Below are positions 26,044-35,476 of a stretch of DNA of 64,000 bases, piece after piece. The notes under the pieces were generated by a model that saw only the letters and a list, made by a program, of their open reading frames with translations, was not told the origin of the DNA and did not search any database. The position numbers and the translations under genes were made by a program. The stretch is from assembly GCF_012524165.2 (NCBI RefSeq), contig NZ_JABACJ020000001.1, forward strand, positions 1 through 64,000. Direction: 5' to 3'. The stretch's first letter is position 1; each line of letters opens with the position of its first letter. The stretch comes from Faecalicatena faecalis. Its GTDB lineage: Bacteria > Bacillota > Clostridia > Lachnospirales > Lachnospiraceae.

Positions 26044-27651
26044 CTACGTTCCTGATTTCATGAATTCCCGGTACTGTCCGGGCGTATATCCCGTCTTTTT
26101 TCGAAATAACTGACTGAAGTAACGGGAATCTGTGTATCCTACGTTTGCAGCCACTTCGTAAATCTTAAGGTCGATATCCAGAAGATATTGCTTCGAAGCT
26201 TCAATCCGCACATCAATGATATATTCCTTGATTGATGTCTTTTCTATATTCTTAAATAAAGTACTTAGATAGCAGGCAGACAGTCCAATCTCAAAGGCAA
26301 TGGATTCCAGGGAAATATCGTGAGCGTAGTTCTCTTGAATGTAGGCTTTGGCTCGATCGATCAGCTTCCTGCTTTTGGTCGTCCGCATCTGTTCGATTTC
26401 TCGGATAGAGCCGGTGATATAGTGGCTCAGGATATTCTTGATCTCCTCCAGATTAGTGCAGCTCTTGATTTGAGATACCACCTCCTGAGAAGGAATATGG
26501 CCTAGGTCAAATTCTTGGTTCAGCGCATTGGAAAGATAGTAATATAATTCCAGGAATTTGTTTGTTGCCAGGCTGCGGTCTCCATGAAGCTGCAGTACAT
26601 TCAGGTAAAAGATATTCAAATATTGTTCGCAATGGGGCAGATCGCACAGTTTCACATATTTTAGCAGGTCCTCCTGAATATATTTAAAGTTAGGGATTGT
26701 CTCACCCGTATTGCGAAGCTCCACGTCTGTGATGCAGATGATTTCATTGAAGCCGATATAAAAGGAATACTTGCTGGCAGCGATGGCGTCCTTAACGGAC
26801 TGGCGCAGGGATGATATATTCTGTACGGTGGTGGACAAGCCAATGGAAAAATGCCGCGGATAATTAAAATCCAGGTATTGGCGGATACGGTCGGCAAGAT
26901 GATAGCTTCTTTGATGCACTTCTTCTATTTGTGTATTTTCAGAGGACAGAATAATCGTGATTGAGCTGGTATCATAAAAGTAGATCGTTTTAAAGTAATC
27001 CCCAATAAATAGCATTATCGTCTGTGCCAGCCTGGACACATTCAAGAAATCTTTTTCGACTGCCTGGGCTTCATCGTTATCCTGTGAAAAATCGATATAG
27101 AGAGATTGGTAGGATTCGTTCAGGATATCGATATTGAACAGGCGGAATGTGGAATCGATTATTTCCAGATGATCCAGATTTTCCCGAATAATCTTAAAAA
27201 ACCATTCCTGCATCAGAGGAAGACATTCCTGGAGCTGCTCCTTTAACATAAAATCCTTAGCTTCCGCTTCTTTCTCCTTTTCCAGAATTTCCTGTACCTG
27301 TGTCAACTGATCATACAGGTCCTTCTCATTGATCGGCTTTAACAGATAGTTGAATACATTGTAGCTCAGTGCTTTCTGGGCATAAGTGAAGTCATCGAAC
27401 CCGGACAGAATGATGACCTTGGTGTGTGGCATGGTGACCTTGAGCGTGTCGCAGAGATCCAGGCCGTTGGAAGCCCCCATACGGATATCTGTAATGACCA
27501 GATTGGGATGTGTCTCCCGGATGATCGTGAGTGCCTGCTGATTATTATTGGCCGTCCCCACGATTTTGTGTGGAATATCAAATGATGAGATAATTTTAAT
27601 CAGGTGATGGATAATTAATTGCTCGTCATCTACTAATACAATATTTAACAT
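26044..27651 (-). CDS. Response regulator, YesN type (receiver plus AraC helix-turn-helix)
   Basis: This 535-residue regulator has a receiver domain (residues 1-120) with the acidic pair D8/D9, phospho-acceptor Asp55 (VITDIRM) and the conserved Lys in LLKPI. A long middle region (about 150-420) follows, then an AraC-type double helix-turn-helix (about 430-535), including SLESIAFEIGLSACYLSTLF. It is co-directional with its kinase gene 9 bases upstream. It probably activates the divergent sugar uptake operon starting at 29.7 kb, as YesMN-type systems usually control adjacent carbohydrate genes. Confidence 0.92.
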   Translation of the reverse strand: MLNIVLVDDEQLIIHHLIKIISSFDIPHKIVGTANNNQQALTIIRETHPNLVITDIRMGASNGLDLCDTLKVTMPHTKVIILSGFDDFTYAQKALSYNVFNYLLKPINEKDLYDQLTQVQEILEKEKEAEAKDFMLKEQLQECLPLMQEWFFKIIRENLDHLEIIDSTFRLFNIDILNESYQSLYIDFSQDNDEAQAVEKDFLNVSRLAQTIMLFIGDYFKTIYFYDTSSITIILSSENTQIEEVHQRSYHLADRIRQYLDFNYPRHFSIGLSTTVQNISSLRQSVKDAIAASKYSFYIGFNEIICITDVELRNTGETIPNFKYIQEDLLKYVKLCDLPHCEQYLNIFYLNVLQLHGDRSLATNKFLELYYYLSNALNQEFDLGHIPSQEVVSQIKSCTNLEEIKNILSHYITGSIREIEQMRTTKSRKLIDRAKAYIQENYAHDISLESIAFEIGLSACYLSTLFKNIEKTSIKEYIIDVRIEASKQYLLDIDLKIYEVAANVGYTDSRYFSQLFRKKTGYTPGQYREFMKSGT

Positions 27652-27660
27652 CTTGTCCTC

Positions 27661-29391
27661 CTATAATACACTTTTATCGATACGGATGACAGCCGTGACG
27701 CCGCCGTCATCATTTTCCTCATATGTCAGGTCTGCGTGTTCCCCATAGCAGTTCTCAAGGCGCTGATAGACGTTCTGAATACAATAGAAATTCACGTTAT
27801 CCTCTTTATAAAGCGTCCGCCGCCGTACCAGATAATTCAACATCTCAATATCGCTCCCCCAGCCATTGTCTGCAACAGACAAATAGAGTTGCTCGTTGGT
27901 TTCCTTGACCGTGATGGTAATCAGACCAAGGTAGTCTAAATCCTTGAATCCGTGTACAATGCTGTTCTCCACAAGCGGCTGCAGAATCAACTTGATGATT
28001 CTGTAATCTGGCAGTGGAGAGGGCAGATTAAGACGCAGCTCGATTTGATTGGCATATCGAAGCTTCTGAATTTCTACATAAGAGCTGACCTGTTCGATTT
28101 CCTTTTCTAACGTAATATAATTATTCCCATTATTCAGGCTGCTGCGAAGGAATTTTCCCAGTCCGGTGATCATCAGGGCGGCATGCTCATTGTCTTTGGT
28201 GGCAATCAGGGCACTGATGGATTCCAGGGTATTATAGATAAAATGTGGATTCATCTGAGACTGCAGAGCTGCCATTTCCGCCTGTTTGAATTTCAGCAGG
28301 GTCTCTTCCCGGGATTTGATCAGTTCCTCATTTTTGACGAGCATACCATTATAAGTATCATATAATTGATTCACTTCAATGCAGTTGTGTACCCCGTGTC
28401 CAGATGCAGGTTCCATTTTCTGCATCTGCTGGCAGAGACTGTGTACAGGCAGAGAGATCTTCCGGCTGCTTTTCCTTGAGAGCAGGGCGGCCAGTAGGAG
28501 CGCAAACGCAAAGACCAAAGTGATCGGAAGCAGATTCTGCAGTGTATTTTTGTAGAGTTCGAAGCTGCTGATGACACCTGCTACATGCCACCCCTCGGTG
28601 ATAATCGGGAACTCTACGACCAGGTGTGAATTTGCAAGATGTTCCTTGTGGTCCGGCAGGCTTTCTGTGATGATGACGGGAACCTCTGTATACGGATGGA
28701 GAAGCAGTCCGTCCGCCTCGATCAGAGCATAGCCTTTATCTCCAAAGGAAATGGAGCCCAGGTGACGAATCAATTTTTCAATCGTTACGTTTGCCTTGAT
28801 GACGCCCAACTGGCGGGTCGTATTATTGATGTCATAAAGGATACGAGCGGCACAGAGCGTCGGCTTTGGAAAGGTCTTTGTATCTACGAACCAATAAGTC
28901 TTTCCATTGGCCTTCAAGGTGTTCTGAAACCATTCAAAGGAAGAGACGCTTCCAGCAGAAAACAGAGCATTATTATACCGGGAGGTGGAGGAAAAAGCAG
29001 GCAGGAAGCTGTCCGGTTCGTAGGCAAAAATCTGCATCGAATCCAGATTCTTTTTAAATAAGTCCACGGAAAATAATGTCTCGTTGATCTTCGTAAGCAG
29101 CATTGTGCTGGGATGTTTATTCAGCTCTTTTATCCGGCCCTGCAGCTCAGAGTCAGCATGGGTCAGCGTTAGATAGTCTTCGATCATCTGTGTATGCTTA
29201 TTGATGTTGATCTGCGCCTGTTTCAGCGATTCATACATGTTCTTCTTCTCATTGGAAAGAGTTGAGGAGGCATCTAGTATGGCGCTGAATATACTGATTA
29301 GTAGGGCAGCAGTGAGAATCAAATACATATAATTTCGGAATAATATTTTTTCCAAGGTTTTCTTTGAATCGTTTTTTGAGTGCTTGGACAT
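27661..29391 (-). CDS. Sensor histidine kinase, YesM type
   Basis: This membrane kinase of about 576 residues has a transmembrane segment near 18-40, an extracytoplasmic sensor (about 45-290), a second span (about 295-315), a HAMP-like linker, and a HisKA-type phospho-acceptor QMNPHFIYNTLESI (about 395). An ATPase domain with VENSIVHG and DNGWG follows. I chose the ATG at 29391 (MSKHSK) because AAAGGAGG lies upstream; the frame stays open 31 codons further. The ligand is probably an extracellular sugar or a binding protein. Confidence 0.92.
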   Translation of the reverse strand: MSKHSKNDSKKTLEKILFRNYMYLILTAALLISIFSAILDASSTLSNEKKNMYESLKQAQININKHTQMIEDYLTLTHADSELQGRIKELNKHPSTMLLTKINETLFSVDLFKKNLDSMQIFAYEPDSFLPAFSSTSRYNNALFSAGSVSSFEWFQNTLKANGKTYWFVDTKTFPKPTLCAARILYDINNTTRQLGVIKANVTIEKLIRHLGSISFGDKGYALIEADGLLLHPYTEVPVIITESLPDHKEHLANSHLVVEFPIITEGWHVAGVISSFELYKNTLQNLLPITLVFAFALLLAALLSRKSSRKISLPVHSLCQQMQKMEPASGHGVHNCIEVNQLYDTYNGMLVKNEELIKSREETLLKFKQAEMAALQSQMNPHFIYNTLESISALIATKDNEHAALMITGLGKFLRSSLNNGNNYITLEKEIEQVSSYVEIQKLRYANQIELRLNLPSPLPDYRIIKLILQPLVENSIVHGFKDLDYLGLITITVKETNEQLYLSVADNGWGSDIEMLNYLVRRRTLYKEDNVNFYCIQNVYQRLENCYGEHADLTYEENDDGGVTAVIRIDKSVL

Positions 29392-29672
29392 GCGTTTCCT
29401 CCTTTCGGCTGTGTGAGAGATTAAAGGGTTCTGCGGATCTTTATAAATACAAGAGATATTTCTTAGTATGTAAGGATTATACATTTTTTAAAGAAGGAAG
29501 AAAAGCGTTTGAAAAAAGTCGAAAGAAAACAAACAAAATAGAAAGTTTACCATATTTTATTTCTGTCCAAATTGAACTAATATTCAAATAAGCCTTTTGG
29601 AAAGACGAGAAAGGAAATGCATGATCCGGATGATAAATGCAGGAAATAAGAGTAGGGAAAAGAGGTTGGAAA
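29392..29672. other. Divergent intergenic region between kinase and FAD oxidoreductase
   Basis: The 281 bases are purine-rich and contain the imperfect dyad TTGAA-CTAATA-TTCAA (29572-29587). I could not find a convincing -35/-10 pair in either direction, which fits promoters that depend on an activator such as the adjacent response regulator. Confidence 0.4.
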
Positions 29673-31010
29673 ATGTACCGACAGGAATATGATGTGATTG
29701 TCGCCGGTGGCGGGACTGCCGGGATAGCGGCCGGATTGTCGGCAGCGAGAGCTGGTGCACATGTGCTGTTGATCGAGAAGAATTCTTATGTTGGCGGGAC
29801 TGCCGCATCGGGACTTCCGTTCATCGACTTTTTTAACAGGGATGGAAAGCAGATCACTGCAGGAATTGCAGAGGAGCTGATGAAACGTCTGTTCCAGGAG
29901 AAGGCGGCACTGGGGCATATCCGTACCAGCGGAGGGCATCTGAATTCAGTGACCATGATCGATCCGGAATGGGTGAAGATCACGGCAGAAGAGATGCTGT
30001 TAGAGAGCGGATGCGAGCTTCTATATCACTCCTTTGTCTGTGGGGCAAAGGTAGAGGAAGATTGTCTGAAAAGTATTGTGGTCGCCAATAAGAACGGGCT
30101 GACAGAGTTTCGGGCAGGCTGCTTCATCGATACCACGGGAGACGGCGATCTGGCAAAATTTTCAGGGGCACGCTACCATCTGGGAAGAGAGAGCGACGGG
30201 CTCTGCCAGGCAATGAGCCTTTTATTCAAATTAGGAGACGTGGATGTGGAACGGGCGACGTCCCTGTTTTCTGAGAATCCAATCCCAGCCTGTCCTGTGG
30301 GCGGTGATCATGAATATAATCTCCACATCAGTGGGAAGCTTTCGAAATGGAACGATATTATTTTAAAGGAAGGAATTTTTGAACATCCCGATCACAATAT
30401 CTGGGCCGGGACTATGCGGGAGAATGAACTGACTTATGTAAATACGATCCGGGTCAGTGAAAAAAATGGAGCTGACGCGTATGAACTGTCTGAGGCGGAG
30501 ATCGAAGGCAGGAGACAGTTGAAAAAGGTGATTCGTTTCCTGAATGCATATGTGCCGGGGATGGAGAAGGCGCATATTACCAGTATTCCGAATGGAATTG
30601 GAATCAGGGAGACAAGAAGGATTGACGGAGAGTATATCCTGACAGGTGAGGATATCATAGAAGGACGAAGATTTGATGACTGTATCGCCAGAAATGGTTA
30701 CTGCATCGATATTCATGATCCAAAAGGCCAGGGATGGGGCGTATCCCGCATTCAAAGTGAGGAGCAGAGTTATGATATCCCATATCGCTGTATCGTTCCG
30801 GCCAGGATCGACAACCTGCTGGTCGCAGGCAGATGTATTTCTACAACGGCAGAGGCTCTGGCGTCTACCAGAATTATGCCGTCCTGTATGGCCCTTGGGC
30901 AGGCAGCAGGAGTAGCAGCATCCATGGCGGCAGATAGAAAGCTTGCACCGAGAAAATTAGATGTGAAAAGCATACAGACGATTCTGCGCGGCAACGGCGC
31001 TCTGATTTAA
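29673..31010 (+). CDS. FAD-dependent oxidoreductase (FAD_oxidored family)
   Basis: This flavoprotein of about 445 residues has an N-terminal Rossmann dinucleotide motif VAGGGTAGIAAGLSAARAG, the EKNSYVGGTA flavin segment near residue 36, a second motif FIDTTGDGDLAKFSGA near 152, and a C-terminal GRCISTTAEALAS segment. The start at 29673 (MYRQEYD) has an AGAGG upstream; the frame opens earlier at 29637. It heads a sugar ABC operon and is divergent from a YesMN system, so it probably oxidises an imported sugar or sugar derivative in the cytoplasm. The exact substrate is unknown. Confidence 0.85.
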   Translation: MYRQEYDVIVAGGGTAGIAAGLSAARAGAHVLLIEKNSYVGGTAASGLPFIDFFNRDGKQITAGIAEELMKRLFQEKAALGHIRTSGGHLNSVTMIDPEWVKITAEEMLLESGCELLYHSFVCGAKVEEDCLKSIVVANKNGLTEFRAGCFIDTTGDGDLAKFSGARYHLGRESDGLCQAMSLLFKLGDVDVERATSLFSENPIPACPVGGDHEYNLHISGKLSKWNDIILKEGIFEHPDHNIWAGTMRENELTYVNTIRVSEKNGADAYELSEAEIEGRRQLKKVIRFLNAYVPGMEKAHITSIPNGIGIRETRRIDGEYILTGEDIIEGRRFDDCIARNGYCIDIHDPKGQGWGVSRIQSEEQSYDIPYRCIVPARIDNLLVAGRCISTTAEALASTRIMPSCMALGQAAGVAASMAADRKLAPRKLDVKSIQTILRGNGALI

Positions 31011-31067
31011 GACAACAGGATAGAATGAGAGGCAGAGGGATTCTGTCAATTGAGAGAGGAGAACGTT

Positions 31068-32363
31068 ATGAAAAAGAAAATTTTAAGTTTATTGTTATGT
31101 GCGTCCCTGGCATTTGGTCTGGCGGCATGCGGATCATCAGGGAAAGAGAAGAAGAGTGATTCATCCTCATCTTCAGAAGAAGTCGTGTTAGAGTTCCCGA
31201 GCTGGCAGGCGACAGAACCGGGATTCCAGGAATTTTGGGAAGAAGCGGTTGCAGAGTTTGAGAATCGGCATGACAATGTAAAAATCAATCTGTACCAGGT
31301 CCCGTTCGACAGTTATGTGGACACACTGACGACTCTGTATGCAGCGGGGACCGCTCCTCAGATCACACATATTCCATCCAGATATTTTGCACAGTTTTCA
31401 GATATGGGATGGTTTGAACCGCTGAACGATCGACTGGAAAAGACAGACATTCTGGATAGATGGAGCAGCCTTCAGGATGGGCTTACTGTGGATGACGAGT
31501 ACTATGGAGTGCTCCTTCTTGGAAATGGATATTCCATGTATTATAACAAAGCAATGTTCGACGAGGCTGGAATAGATATCCCGACAGACATTGACTCCTT
31601 TATGGAGGCGGCGAAAACTCTGACCAAGGACGAGAATGGAGATGGTGACCCGGAAGTCTATGGCTTTGGAGCATGTCAGGTGACAGATGCCAATTTCTAT
31701 AATGAAGCAACGACCTTTGTCGTAGGTATGGGCGGAAAATGGTCCGAGGACGGTGACCTATCCTCAATGACATCTGACAAAACAAAAGAGGCGATGAAAT
31801 TATATCAGTCTTTATTCCAGAATAATTATACCCCTGTCGGACTTTCCGTGGAGCAGAAGCGCCAGTATTTTGTGGAAGGCAAGATGGCAATGATTTTTGA
31901 CGGTCCGTGGGTCGCATCATTGATTGACAGCGCGGCAGAGGATGTGAAACCAAACCTGCTCGTATCTACGATTCCGTTTGAGAATGTTCCGGGCTCCATG
32001 AGCAACAGCCTGCATATCCCGGCAACGATCAGTGACGAGGAAAAGGATCTTGTATGGGAATTCATTCAAATGGTGGCAGAAGACGATTTCCAGAAATTAT
32101 ATATGGAAAAGGTAGGTTCTCCATCACCAAGTAAGACTGCGGTCGATGAAGAAATTCTGAAAGAGAACCCATTCCTTGGCCAGTTCGTGGAGGATGCGGA
32201 AAAAGCCCAGGAAATTCTTCCTTCCGGGTATGAGAAAGATTATAGTGAATTTACACAGTATATTATTGACGGTGTGATGACAATGGTAACAGAACCTTAT
32301 GCAGATGTGGATTCCACTCTGGAAAATATGAAAGAAAAGATTACGAACGAATTAGGAAAATAA
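31068..32363 (+). CDS. Sugar ABC transporter substrate-binding lipoprotein
   Basis: This 431-residue lipoprotein has signal peptide and lipobox LAAC (Cys about 21), a Lys/Ser linker, and an SBP_bac_1 (maltose-type) fold with MYYNKAMFDEAGIDIPTD and YFVEGKMAMIFDGPW. The ATG at 31068 is chosen for its GAGAGGAG site. It delivers a carbohydrate to the two permeases encoded next. No ATPase gene is present here, as is common for Firmicutes that share one MsmX-like ATPase. Confidence 0.92.
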   Translation: MKKKILSLLLCASLAFGLAACGSSGKEKKSDSSSSSEEVVLEFPSWQATEPGFQEFWEEAVAEFENRHDNVKINLYQVPFDSYVDTLTTLYAAGTAPQITHIPSRYFAQFSDMGWFEPLNDRLEKTDILDRWSSLQDGLTVDDEYYGVLLLGNGYSMYYNKAMFDEAGIDIPTDIDSFMEAAKTLTKDENGDGDPEVYGFGACQVTDANFYNEATTFVVGMGGKWSEDGDLSSMTSDKTKEAMKLYQSLFQNNYTPVGLSVEQKRQYFVEGKMAMIFDGPWVASLIDSAAEDVKPNLLVSTIPFENVPGSMSNSLHIPATISDEEKDLVWEFIQMVAEDDFQKLYMEKVGSPSPSKTAVDEEILKENPFLGQFVEDAEKAQEILPSGYEKDYSEFTQYIIDGVMTMVTEPYADVDSTLENMKEKITNELGK

Positions 32364-32367
32364 GGAA

Positions 32368-32399
32368 AGCAGGGCTGCCATCAGGGCAGCCCCCTGCTT
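32368..32399 (+). terminator. Intercistronic hairpin after the binding-protein gene
   Basis: AGCAGG-GCTGCC pairs with GGCAGC-CCCTGCT around a short loop (stem arms 32368-32379 and 32385-32398). It has no T-run, so it probably acts as a 3' stabiliser or partial terminator that keeps the binding protein more abundant than the permeases. Confidence 0.7.
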
Positions 32400-32448
32400 A
32401 TCAGGAGACATAAAACTGTGTTTTGAAAGGATAGATGGAGGTGCTCTT

Positions 32449-33363
32449 TTGGCTGCAAAAGTAAAAGTTTTGAAAACAAAGAGCGAGAGAAAGAACCATA
32501 CCATGGCTGTCACATTTGCTCTTCCGGCAGCGGTCTTTTCTCTGGCGTTGATTATATATCCATTATTTACCACAATTAAACTGAGCTTCCAGGATGTCAA
32601 ATTCATTGGAAGCCTGACAGATGATGCGAAGGGATTTACAGTGGCGAATTATACAAAGCTGTTTTCCAATGCGGATTTCTGGAACGCTCTTGGAAGGTCG
32701 ATTCTGTTTACTTTTTGTGCATTGTCCATCTCCTTCCTCATTGGGCTTGGGCTGGCAATTCTATTGAATAAAAAGTTCCATTTCCAGAAACTGGTCCGTA
32801 CATTGATCCTGCTTGCATGGCCAATTCCAGGCGTGATCGTGGGTCTACTATTCACATGGCTGTTTGACGGCAACTATGGAATCATCAATACGATTTTAAA
32901 ATCCTTACATATCATTGATCAGAATGTGAAGTGGATTTCCACCGGGAATACAGCGATGATTACCGTGATTACGGCTACTATTTGGAAAAGCTACCCGTTT
33001 TTTACGTTGACGCTGCTGGCAGGACTAAAGGGGATTTCAGAGGACTATTACGAGGCAGCCAGTATAGATGGAGCAAATGCATGGCAGAAATTTACGAAAA
33101 TCACACTGCCGGCCCTGCAGTCCGTTATTGTCACTTCGCTTCTGCTCAACGGCCTTTGGATCTTCAGAAATTATGATCTTGTATACACCATTACAGGAGG
33201 CGGCCCGAACCAAGCGACTGAGACTCTGCCGCTTCTTTTATATAATCAGGCATTTAAATACTACAATATGGGCTATGCATCCACAATTGGAATGATCAGT
33301 CTCCTGGTCTGCTCCATCTTTGTGATTCTGGCGATGCCGTCCCTCAAAAAACAATTTTACTAA
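32449..33363 (+). CDS. Sugar ABC transporter permease (MalF/UgpA type)
   Basis: This 304-residue protein has six predicted spans and the EAA loop EAASIDGANAWQKFTKITLPAL (written here as EAASIDGA...ITLP) at about residue 203, which docks on the ATPase. It starts with TTG at 32449, preceded by GGAGGTG. It pairs with the next permease and the lipoprotein upstream. Confidence 0.92.
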   Translation: MAAKVKVLKTKSERKNHTMAVTFALPAAVFSLALIIYPLFTTIKLSFQDVKFIGSLTDDAKGFTVANYTKLFSNADFWNALGRSILFTFCALSISFLIGLGLAILLNKKFHFQKLVRTLILLAWPIPGVIVGLLFTWLFDGNYGIINTILKSLHIIDQNVKWISTGNTAMITVITATIWKSYPFFTLTLLAGLKGISEDYYEAASIDGANAWQKFTKITLPALQSVIVTSLLLNGLWIFRNYDLVYTITGGGPNQATETLPLLLYNQAFKYYNMGYASTIGMISLLVCSIFVILAMPSLKKQFY

Positions 33364-33381
33364 GGAAGGAGAGGAAAAGGT

Positions 33382-34224
33382 ATGAATACATTTAGTCATA
33401 GAAGATCCAGACGTGCCGGGATGTATGCGCTGATCATTTTATCTGTGGTCATCCTTGCATTTCCGCTATATTGGATGGTAGTGACCGCCCTGACGACAAG
33501 GAGTGCTCTTCTGGATAATATCAGTGTCCTGCCCAGCCTGGGAAATATGACACTTAGCAATTTTACAAAAATCCTGGATGCACATCCCATCCTGACTTGG
33601 TTTGGTAACTCCGTCTTTGTCACCGCATTTTCCACGATCATAGCAATCATCGTTTCTACAATGGCGGCGTACAGCATGTCAAGGTTCAGGTATAAATCCA
33701 CGAATTTCCTGGGATTTTTCCTGCTGGTAGTCAGGATGCTGCCGGAGACACTGCTTGTCGTACCGCTTTACATGATGTTTACGAATATGAGGCTGATCAA
33801 CAATTATGCCTCATTAATTATCAGTAATATTACATTTATTATTCCCTTTTCAACGTGGATGATGAAAGGATATTTCGACAGTATTCCGACCACTTTGGAG
33901 GAAGCGGCAAGAATCGATGGGTGCAGCAGAATCCAGGCAGTCAGGAAGGTGATTGTACCCCTGGCAACTCCGGGGATCGCAGCGACAGCTACATATTCTG
34001 CAATTCTGGGATGGAGTGAGTTCTTATTTGCAAGGACCTTCATTACCCAGCCGGACAAATGGACGATCACAGTGGGGATTTCGTCTCTGATGGGAGAGTA
34101 TACGATTATTTGGGGAGAAGTCATGGCGGCCGCGGCAATCTCGATTATTCCGATTGCATTGGTGTTCATCTTCCTGGAGAAGTATATGGTGGCCGGTGTG
34201 ACAGCAGGGGCTGTAAAAGGATAG
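33382..34224 (+). CDS. Sugar ABC transporter permease (MalG/UgpE type)
   Basis: This 280-residue protein has six membrane segments and the EAA motif EEAARIDGCSRIQAVRKVI near residue 173. It begins 18 bases after the first permease with an AGGAAGGAGAGG site. It ends with the short Val-Ala-Gly-rich tail usual for this family. Confidence 0.92.
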   Translation: MNTFSHRRSRRAGMYALIILSVVILAFPLYWMVVTALTTRSALLDNISVLPSLGNMTLSNFTKILDAHPILTWFGNSVFVTAFSTIIAIIVSTMAAYSMSRFRYKSTNFLGFFLLVVRMLPETLLVVPLYMMFTNMRLINNYASLIISNITFIIPFSTWMMKGYFDSIPTTLEEAARIDGCSRIQAVRKVIVPLATPGIAATATYSAILGWSEFLFARTFITQPDKWTITVGISSLMGEYTIIWGEVMAAAAISIIPIALVFIFLEKYMVAGVTAGAVKG

Positions 34225-34246
34225 AGAAGCCGGAGCGTCCTTTTTA

Positions 34247-34275
34247 TTTACAAAAGAGGAATTGGCCGTTATAAT
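34247..34275 (+). promoter_or_regulatory. Promoter of the Gfo/Idh dehydrogenase gene
   Basis: TTTACA (34247-34252) and TATAAT (34270-34275) are 17 bases apart. The perfect repeat AATTGGCC (34260-34267) / GGCCAATT (34315-34322) brackets the -10 box and the untranslated leader. The left arm is upstream of the start site, so the pair acts at DNA level if at all. Confidence 0.7.
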
Positions 34276-34333
34276 AAAGAAAAACAAGGAAGAATATATT
34301 CTGATATTCAAGTAGGCCAATTGGAGGTACAAC

Positions 34334-35305
34334 ATGGAAAACAGACGTGTAAAATGGGGCGTTCTCGGAACCGCCGGCATCGCATGGGAGCAGACCATCC
34401 CAGGAATGAAACAGGCCTATAACTGTGAATTATATGCGATCGCAGGCAGAAGCACGGAAAAGGTAAAGCAGTTCCAGGATGAGTTTGGTTTTGAAAAAGC
34501 CTATAATTCCTATGATGCGCTCCTTGATGATGAGCAGGTAGAAGCAGTATATATCCCGCTTCCAAATCAGCTTCATAAGGAATGGGCAGTGAAGGCAGCG
34601 AGAAAGAAAAAACATATCCTATGTGAGAAGCCTCTGGCACCGACTGCGGCGGAGGTGAAGGAATTGGTGCAGGTATGTGAACAGGAGGGAGTCCTTCTGA
34701 TGGAGGCTTTTGCATATCTTCACAGTGATGCAACAAAGGAGATTCTGGATAAGGTACATGATAATGTAATAGGAAAGCCGCAGTTCATGGAGTCCTGTTT
34801 TTTCACCCCAAGCTATGAGCAGGAAAATATCAGGATGCGCAGAGAGACTTTCGGTGGAGGCACATATGACCTGGGATGCTACAACATCAGCCTGATCTTA
34901 AGCGTATTTCAGGAAATGCCTTGTCAGGTCAGGGCAATGGGCGGATTTATGGAGAATGGTGTAGATGATTTCTCAGCGGCATACATGGTGTTCCCGTCCG
35001 GGGCGAGAGCCAGTGCAGAACAGGGACTGTGTTCCCCGCAGCGTGCTGACCGGTACTATATATATGGTACAGAAGGTGCACTGGAAGCGCCGATCAGATT
35101 CAATCAGGAGGGAGCGTTTACCTATCTTATCCATAAGAATGGAAAGACAGAGACGTTCACATCCTCTGTAAAGAGTAATTACCAGTTGGAAACAGAGCAG
35201 TTCGGGCGATGTATCCTGGAGGGAGAGAAGCCGTGGGTGTCAAATGAATTTTCTGTAGAGGTGGCTGAGGTGATGGATCAGGTACTTAAAGAAATTGGAT
35301 ACTAA
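34334..35305 (+). CDS. Gfo/Idh/MocA family oxidoreductase
   Basis: This 323-residue NAD(P)-dependent dehydrogenase has an N-terminal Rossmann fold beginning WGVLGTAGIAWEQ, the catalytic lysine motif CEKPLAPT near residue 98, and the GGGTYDLGCYN segment near 176. Related proteins oxidise pyranoses, for example glucose-fructose oxidoreductase, xylose dehydrogenase and trans-dihydrodiol dehydrogenase. It has its own promoter but lies 109 bases after the sugar permeases, so it probably acts on the imported sugar together with the FAD oxidoreductase. Confidence 0.88.
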   Translation: MENRRVKWGVLGTAGIAWEQTIPGMKQAYNCELYAIAGRSTEKVKQFQDEFGFEKAYNSYDALLDDEQVEAVYIPLPNQLHKEWAVKAARKKKHILCEKPLAPTAAEVKELVQVCEQEGVLLMEAFAYLHSDATKEILDKVHDNVIGKPQFMESCFFTPSYEQENIRMRRETFGGGTYDLGCYNISLILSVFQEMPCQVRAMGGFMENGVDDFSAAYMVFPSGARASAEQGLCSPQRADRYYIYGTEGALEAPIRFNQEGAFTYLIHKNGKTETFTSSVKSNYQLETEQFGRCILEGEKPWVSNEFSVEVAEVMDQVLKEIGY

Positions 35306-35343
35306 AAATAGATGTAAAAATAGATGCAAAATAAGAAAAAGGC

Positions 35344-35373
35344 TTGACTTCCAGGCTTTCGCTATGGTACAAT
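35344..35373 (+). promoter_or_regulatory. Promoter of the rpmG-secE-nusG-rplK-rplA operon
   Basis: TTGACT (35344-35349) and TACAAT (35368-35373) are 18 bases apart. The boxes lie inside an inverted repeat whose arms are CTTCC plus TTCGCTA (35348-35364) and TAGCGAA plus GGAAG (35378-35390). A run of eight T follows at 35397-35404. As RNA from upstream, the repeat could act as a terminator for the preceding gene. Confidence 0.65.
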
Positions 35374-35476
35374 GCTCTAGCGAATGGAAGTAGGTCTTTT
35401 TTTTATGCCTAAAATTAGATGGCTTCGCAACCATCATGTAACACGTAGTGAATAAGAAAAAAGCGAGGTGGAAGTT

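Noticed and set aside
35309-35330. Direct repeat ATAGATG after the Gfo/Idh gene as an integration scar
   Set aside because: Two short AT-rich copies 12 bases apart can occur by chance and no partner exists elsewhere.
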